Below are positions 6,610-9,121 of a stretch of DNA of 9,121 bases, in pieces (positions within the stretch are counted from its first letter, which is position 1; each line of letters opens with the position of its first letter). The translations under genes and the position numbers were made by a program. The stretch covers positions 1 through 9,121 of the forward strand of contig JASHRR010000132.1 of assembly GCA_030037185.1 (NCBI GenBank), read 5' to 3'. The stretch is from Xanthobacteraceae bacterium (GTDB lineage Bacteria > Pseudomonadota > Alphaproteobacteria > Rhizobiales > Xanthobacteraceae). The notes beneath the pieces were generated by a model that was not told the DNA's origin, searched no databases, and saw only the letters and a list, made by a program, of their open reading frames with translations.

Positions 6610-6747
6610 TCAGCGCGTGACGGATGCCGCGTAGCCACCAGCGGATCGAGGAACTCCTGCCATTGGGTAGAGTAGTGACTTATCTGGTTGCGGCACCCGC
6701 CTGATGAGCGCAACAGAGCCATCCCAATGCAGCTCGTGTAGTTTCAT
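6610..6747 (-). CDS. Small hypothetical protein, 45 residues
   Basis: The ATG at 6747 follows GAGGAGAG with a seven-base spacer, one of the best ribosome sites in the window. The product begins MKLHELHWDGSVALIRRVPQ and ends AGGYAASVTR. It has no signal peptide, membrane segment or family that I recognise. It sits 125 bases beyond the end of the 77-residue gene at 6872-7105 on the same strand. The ribosome site is the main support and the length is short, so it may be a remnant. Confidence 0.4.
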   Translation of the reverse strand: MKLHELHWDGSVALIRRVPQPDKSLLYPMAGVPRSAGGYAASVTR

Positions 6748-6871
6748 CCGATATCTCTCCTCGAAAAGCGCCGCCCGGAGTCGGGAAGCTGATCCGGGTG
6801 GCTGGACGGCGGTCCCGCCTTTACCGCCGCAGGCCGGCGTTGGTCCCACAAACGGAAATTTCAAAACGCGC

Positions 6872-7105
6872 TCATCGCGCATGCGATGGCGATCGCCCAT
6901 GCCGCGATGTTGCTGTCGGCTCGTAGTGTTTGCCGTCGCGATGCGGTAGCACTGGCAGATGGCACATCCCATAGCGTGCCACGCCGCCATTGGGCATTAT
7001 CCAGAACGCGAACGCTTTCAGCGTCGTCTCTGCGGTGGGTTCGCGCCGCGTCTTCACGCGGCGCTGCTGCTCGTTTGTTAGCTCGGAGTATGGAATGAAT
7101 GGCAT
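6872..7105 (-). CDS. Small hypothetical protein with WIMPNG motif, 77 residues
   Basis: The ATG at 7105 is chosen because GGGGAG lies eight bases upstream; the same frame is open further upstream to 7342 but has no other ribosome site. The product begins MPFIPYSELTNEQQRRVKTR and continues LKAFAFWIMPNGGVARYGMC. That suggests a basic N-terminal helix followed by a compact hydrophobic strand region. The last 15 or so residues (TATSRHGRSPSHAR) look like low-complexity read-out and may reflect a frameshift near the end. No signal peptide is visible. It resembles the small lineage-specific hypothetical proteins common in Bradyrhizobium, but I cannot name a function. Confidence 0.5.
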   Translation of the reverse strand: MPFIPYSELTNEQQRRVKTRREPTAETTLKAFAFWIMPNGGVARYGMCHLPVLPHRDGKHYEPTATSRHGRSPSHAR

Positions 7106-7258
7106 TAGTATACTCCCCTGCGAACCGATGCAACCACTCGGGTTGTGGTTCCGCCATGCGTGGGTCGGTGTCGGCTGCGGTGCCACACGAATGGCCTCAC
7201 GCAGGTTTCGTGGTCTGTTGAGAAAACATATGGGACGATGCGCCAATTCATTTCCCAT

Positions 7259-7556
7259 AAATAATTTTTCAATGAGCGCCTTCCGTTCTCGCTCAAGATA
7301 AGCGCGAGCACGGTTTGCGCGCTGAACCCGAGCCCCAGCCACTCATAGCGCGGGCGCGCGGTGCCGGGGTCGAAGATGACGATGTTGAAGCGGGCGCACG
7401 TGCTGCTGCGACTGTCGAGCGGTCACCATAACCGAGCAGTGGAATGGACTGCGCTAGGCCTGTTGCGTTCTCGCTGAACGGCCGGACCCATGCCGGCTCA
7501 CTGGTCAGCCGGCCGGGCTTGATGGTGATACTACCGAGGACGAGTGCTATTTCGTG
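7259..7556 (-). pseudogene. Unrecognised small gene broken across three frames
   Basis: Three protein-like stretches follow one another on the minus strand in different frames. From 7556 to about 7420: IALVLGSITIKPGRLTSEPA then WVRPFSENATGLAQSIPLLG. From about 7420 to 7316: CARFNIVIFDPGTARPRYEW then LGLGFSAQT. From about 7316 to 7259: RARAYLERERKALIEKLF. The last two join sensibly as GFSAQT-RARAYLERERKALIEK with one indel, like the C-terminus of a small globular protein. No start codon is seen for the first stretch, which lies directly after the DUF3551 stop in the same frame. I do not recognise the family. The reading as one decayed gene is inference from the order and coding look of the pieces. 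Confidence 0.4.
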
Positions 7557-7838
7557 TCAGACGTGGGGCGACTTGCGTGCACCATGCCTCGGCCTGGCTA
7601 AGCGTGGTTCAATGACCTGACCTCTTGTAGGGTCGTAGAAGGGGTTTTGCATGCATTGGCTGCCAAACCCCCGGTTTCTTCCGTCCTGGGCACATTGCTC
7701 ACGGCTCGAAAAGTAGCATTCAAGGGTTCGCGTGTCTCCTATAATGCACCACGGATAGTTTACATACGCGTGGGCCTTTCCCGCGAATGCCGCGAACGTT
7801 GCCCACAGTGCCAGTCCGGCAATTACCGACTTCCTCAT
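7557..7838 (-). CDS. DUF3551-family small secreted protein
   Basis: The 93-residue product starts at ATG 7838, seven bases after AGGAGA. Residues 1-24 are a signal peptide (MRKSVIAGLALWATFAAFAG then KAHA, cleavage after AHA). The mature part begins YVNYPWCIIGDTRTLECYFS and contains REQCAQDGRNRGFGSQCMQN. The YPWC motif, an internal Cys plus EQC, and a later Cys (C31, C41, C49, C62) are the marks of the DUF3551 family, small periplasmic proteins abundant in Bradyrhizobium. The four cysteines probably form two disulfides. The tail after PFYDPTRG (GQVIEPRLARPRHGARKSPH) is longer and more basic than usual. Function of the family is unknown. A duplicated leader lies just upstream. Confidence 0.8.
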   Translation of the reverse strand: MRKSVIAGLALWATFAAFAGKAHAYVNYPWCIIGDTRTLECYFSSREQCAQDGRNRGFGSQCMQNPFYDPTRGQVIEPRLARPRHGARKSPHV

Positions 7839-7843
7839 GTTCG

Positions 7844-7888
7844 TCTCCTCTTGTTGTTCTGGTCTTGTTGCTCTCCTCTTGTTGTTCT
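7844..7888 (-). repeat. Duplicated ribosome-site leader upstream of the DUF3551 gene
   Basis: On the minus strand the 17-base unit AGAACAACAAGAGGAGA occurs twice without mismatch, at 7888-7872 and 7860-7844, 28 bases apart. A partial GCAACAAGACC lies between and AAGAAGAGGAGA just upstream. The proximal copy supplies the ribosome site of the gene; the distal copy is a decoy or standby copy of the same purine-rich sequence. Confidence 0.7.
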
Positions 7889-8152
7889 CCTCTTCTTGGT
7901 CGAAAATCGCCTCCGTTTTGGCCAGCTATAAAGATCGATGATCGTAATCACACTTCCATCACGTGGCTGGTTACATCCAAGCCATCGTACTTGATCGTTT
8001 GCCCCTTTTGCGACCGGGTCAGGGCCGCGGCGTGTTGCTGCCGCGTCCCGAAGCCTCGGATCAAGTCCTAAGGGACAAGCCCGCATGACCACCGCAAGAC
8101 TGCTCAGCGTGATCGTAGGTCAACATTTCATCGCGCTGGCGAGGGACCACCG
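7889..8152. other. Intergenic region, no gene supported
   Basis: This stretch lies between two small secreted-protein genes on the minus strand and should hold the DUF3551 promoter. Overlapping open frames exist on both strands, including a plus-strand CPFC pair, but none has both a ribosome site and a recognisable protein. I see no terminator or RNA gene. Confidence 0.45.
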
Positions 8153-8443
8153 TTAGCGCATCCCGTCCCGCGCCTCGAGTTGCCGATCAGGTCCCGGTGG
8201 CGGCAGTAGGTGAGGCGGTGCGGCTGGCCTCGCCGGCACCGAACGAGACGCTCTCGTTACGGCCGCCCCCTGCGGACAGGCACGCCAGTAGCCGAACCGG
8301 CTATCCCGTGTATTACCGTCGGAATACGTAAAGCACCGACTTCCGTTCCGTTGCGGCGCTCCGTGGAGAACGTCAGCTTGTGCCGTAGCCACCACGGCTC
8401 CAAACGCCGCGAGAGCCGTCACCGTTATCATAAATTGACGCAT
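8153..8443 (-). CDS. Small secreted hypothetical protein with two cysteines
   Basis: The ATG at 8443 is preferred over an in-frame start 31 codons upstream because GGGAGG lies seven bases before it and because it starts directly with a signal peptide (MRQFMITVTALAAFGAVVAT then AQA, cleavage before D). The 96-residue product has a short mature domain, DVLHGAPQRNGSRCFTYSDG followed by SRFGYWRACPQG, with C37 and C56 likely paired. The Pro/Arg-rich tail (ARPAAPPHLLPPPGPDR) after about residue 65 looks less conserved and may have been extended by a frameshift. It resembles small exported proteins common in Bradyrhizobium, of unknown function. It lies upstream of the DUF3551 gene on the same strand but 315 bases away, so the two are probably separate units. 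Confidence 0.65.
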   Translation of the reverse strand: MRQFMITVTALAAFGAVVATAQADVLHGAPQRNGSRCFTYSDGNTRDSRFGYWRACPQGAAVTRASRSVPARPAAPPHLLPPPGPDRQLEARDGMR

Positions 8444-8519
8444 AGCTGCCTCCCTTTCAGTTTTCTTGCAGTGCAACCCGCCGCGAGTTGCAGTAGCGGC
8501 TTTGCGCGCGGCTTTGGCC

Positions 8520-8880
8520 TCAACTGAACTCGCCATCGAAGGGCGTTGCTGACCCGCGAGATGTGCTGGGCCAGACCTGCGTGATAGCGGCGGCGAGTAC
8601 GAGCAATTTGTCGAGTTGCTGTACTGAATATAAATTGGCAGCCGGCTGTGGCACTATTAAATTGGTGTTTAGATGATTAACTTTGCTGTTAATGTCCGGA
8701 AAAATGGCCACGGGCACAGCCGCCCCTGCCGCCAGAATTACCCACGCAGGTAACAAGCACTGCGCCGCCACCGTTCGATCCGTTCAGTCTTCTTCTCGCG
8801 TCGCTTACGCTCTATCTCACGCAGCTTCTCGTGCTCGATCTCCGCCGCTCGGAGTTCTGCGTGGTGCAGCGCCACCGTGT
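8520..8880 (-). pseudogene. Possible coiled-coil plus membrane-segment small gene, split by frame
   Basis: The upstream frame, entering from about 8880, reads HHAELRAAEIEHEKLREIER and KRREKKTERIERWRR, a highly charged helix with coiled-coil character, and stops at 8738. The second frame opens at GTG 8771 and overlaps the first by 34 bases. It begins AAQCLLPAWVILAAGAAVPV and AIF, one probable membrane segment, and stops at 8520. A single frame change near 8770 would give one protein, cytoplasmic coil then membrane anchor. Neither frame has a clear ribosome site. Either this is a decayed small membrane protein or two chance frames; I recognise no family. Confidence 0.3.
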
Positions 8881-8923
8881 CCGGGGTGACGCGGGTGTGG
8901 ATTATGCTGCCGCCGCACCGGTG

Positions 8924-9121
8924 CAAACAGTGCCCCTCGCGCGCTGGGCCGGCGAGAATTTCACTGTTGGTCCGGTTCGCTGCCAAGCGTTTGCGATTGG
9001 CGAGGAACTGATCCCACGTAATATAACCAGGATGATGGTCATGAATAACAATGCGCCACTGATCTTATGGCAATTGGCGGGACTGCGTACAGATCTCGCC
9101 GGCAGGGTTGAGCTTCTTACA
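8924..9121 (-). pseudogene. Large serine recombinase, C-terminal-region remnant with in-frame stop
   Basis: Entering from the right edge, the minus strand reads CKKLNPAGEICTQSRQLP, a TAA stop at 9065-9067, then DQWRIVIHDHHPGYITWDQF and LANRKRLAANRTNSEILAGP. The DHHPGYITWDQF-LANRKRLAAN motif is characteristic of the recombinase domain of large serine recombinases, just before the zinc-ribbon. Homology appears to end at AREGHCL (about 8924), so the CGxCG zinc-ribbon that normally follows is missing. The stop could be one substitution from CAA. The N-terminal resolvase domain with the catalytic serine would lie beyond the right edge. The gene is dead in this region. Confidence 0.75.

Noticed and set aside
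7844..7888. Direct repeats as a CRISPR array
   Set aside because: There are only two copies with an 11-base gap, placed at a ribosome-binding site; no cas genes are present.
7787..8071. Plus-strand frame with a CPFC motif, zinc-finger-like
   Set aside because: It has no ribosome site, its first third is the antisense of the DUF3551 leader repeats, and only one Cys pair is present.
8085..8156. 23-residue plus-strand frame MTTARLLSVIVGQHFIALAR...
   Set aside because: It is very short, lies on the strand opposite to its neighbours, and matches nothing I recognise.

Overview
The window looks like an accessory, mobile-element-rich stretch of a high-GC alphaproteobacterium, most likely a Bradyrhizobium-type member of the Nitrobacteraceae/Rhizobiales. 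The evidence is an IalB-family protein with a Pro/Ala-rich linker, a DUF3551-type small secreted protein, ISAzo13- and IS630-type transposase debris, and a large serine recombinase remnant. The taxonomic placement is inference from protein families; no marker gene is present.

Layout. (1) 1-1357, minus strand: a long DDE-type transposase that runs off the left edge and is open for all 452 codons in view. (2) 1358-1666: a non-coding, relatively AT-rich stretch with short direct repeats and two dyad symmetries. (3) 1667-2648: broken mobile genes laid end to end: an AlpA/excisionase-like helix-turn-helix gene cut at codon 57, a frameshifted ISAzo13 C-terminal piece, a phage-like N-terminal fragment, and a frameshifted IS630 C-terminal piece. 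(4) 2702-2847: a possible frameshifted small gene. (5) 2875-4245, plus strand: an intact 456-residue agarase-like glycoside hydrolase, the best candidate for a functional cargo gene. (6) 4625-5529, minus strand: a LysR-type regulator with one frameshift and no usable start codon. (7) 5734-6531, plus strand: an intact secreted IalB-family protein followed by a nested inverted repeat. (8) 6610-9121, all minus strand: a run of very small genes and remnants. It holds two short ORFs with strong ribosome-binding sites, a three-frame pseudogene, a DUF3551 gene, another small secreted cysteine-containing protein, a possible coiled-coil/membrane ORF pair, and the C-terminal part of a serine recombinase with an in-frame stop.

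How the genes relate. I see no operon that forms a pathway. The intact genes most likely to be expressed are the glycoside hydrolase, ialB, and the small secreted proteins. The LysR gene lies divergent to ialB but is broken, so it is unlikely to regulate it now. Fragments of several different mobile elements plus lone intact genes fit an eroding genomic or symbiosis island. I found no CRISPR array, rRNA or tRNA gene, and no convincing new multi-gene system. The most promising leads are the solitary agarase-like enzyme without a visible signal peptide and the cluster of small minus-strand genes.
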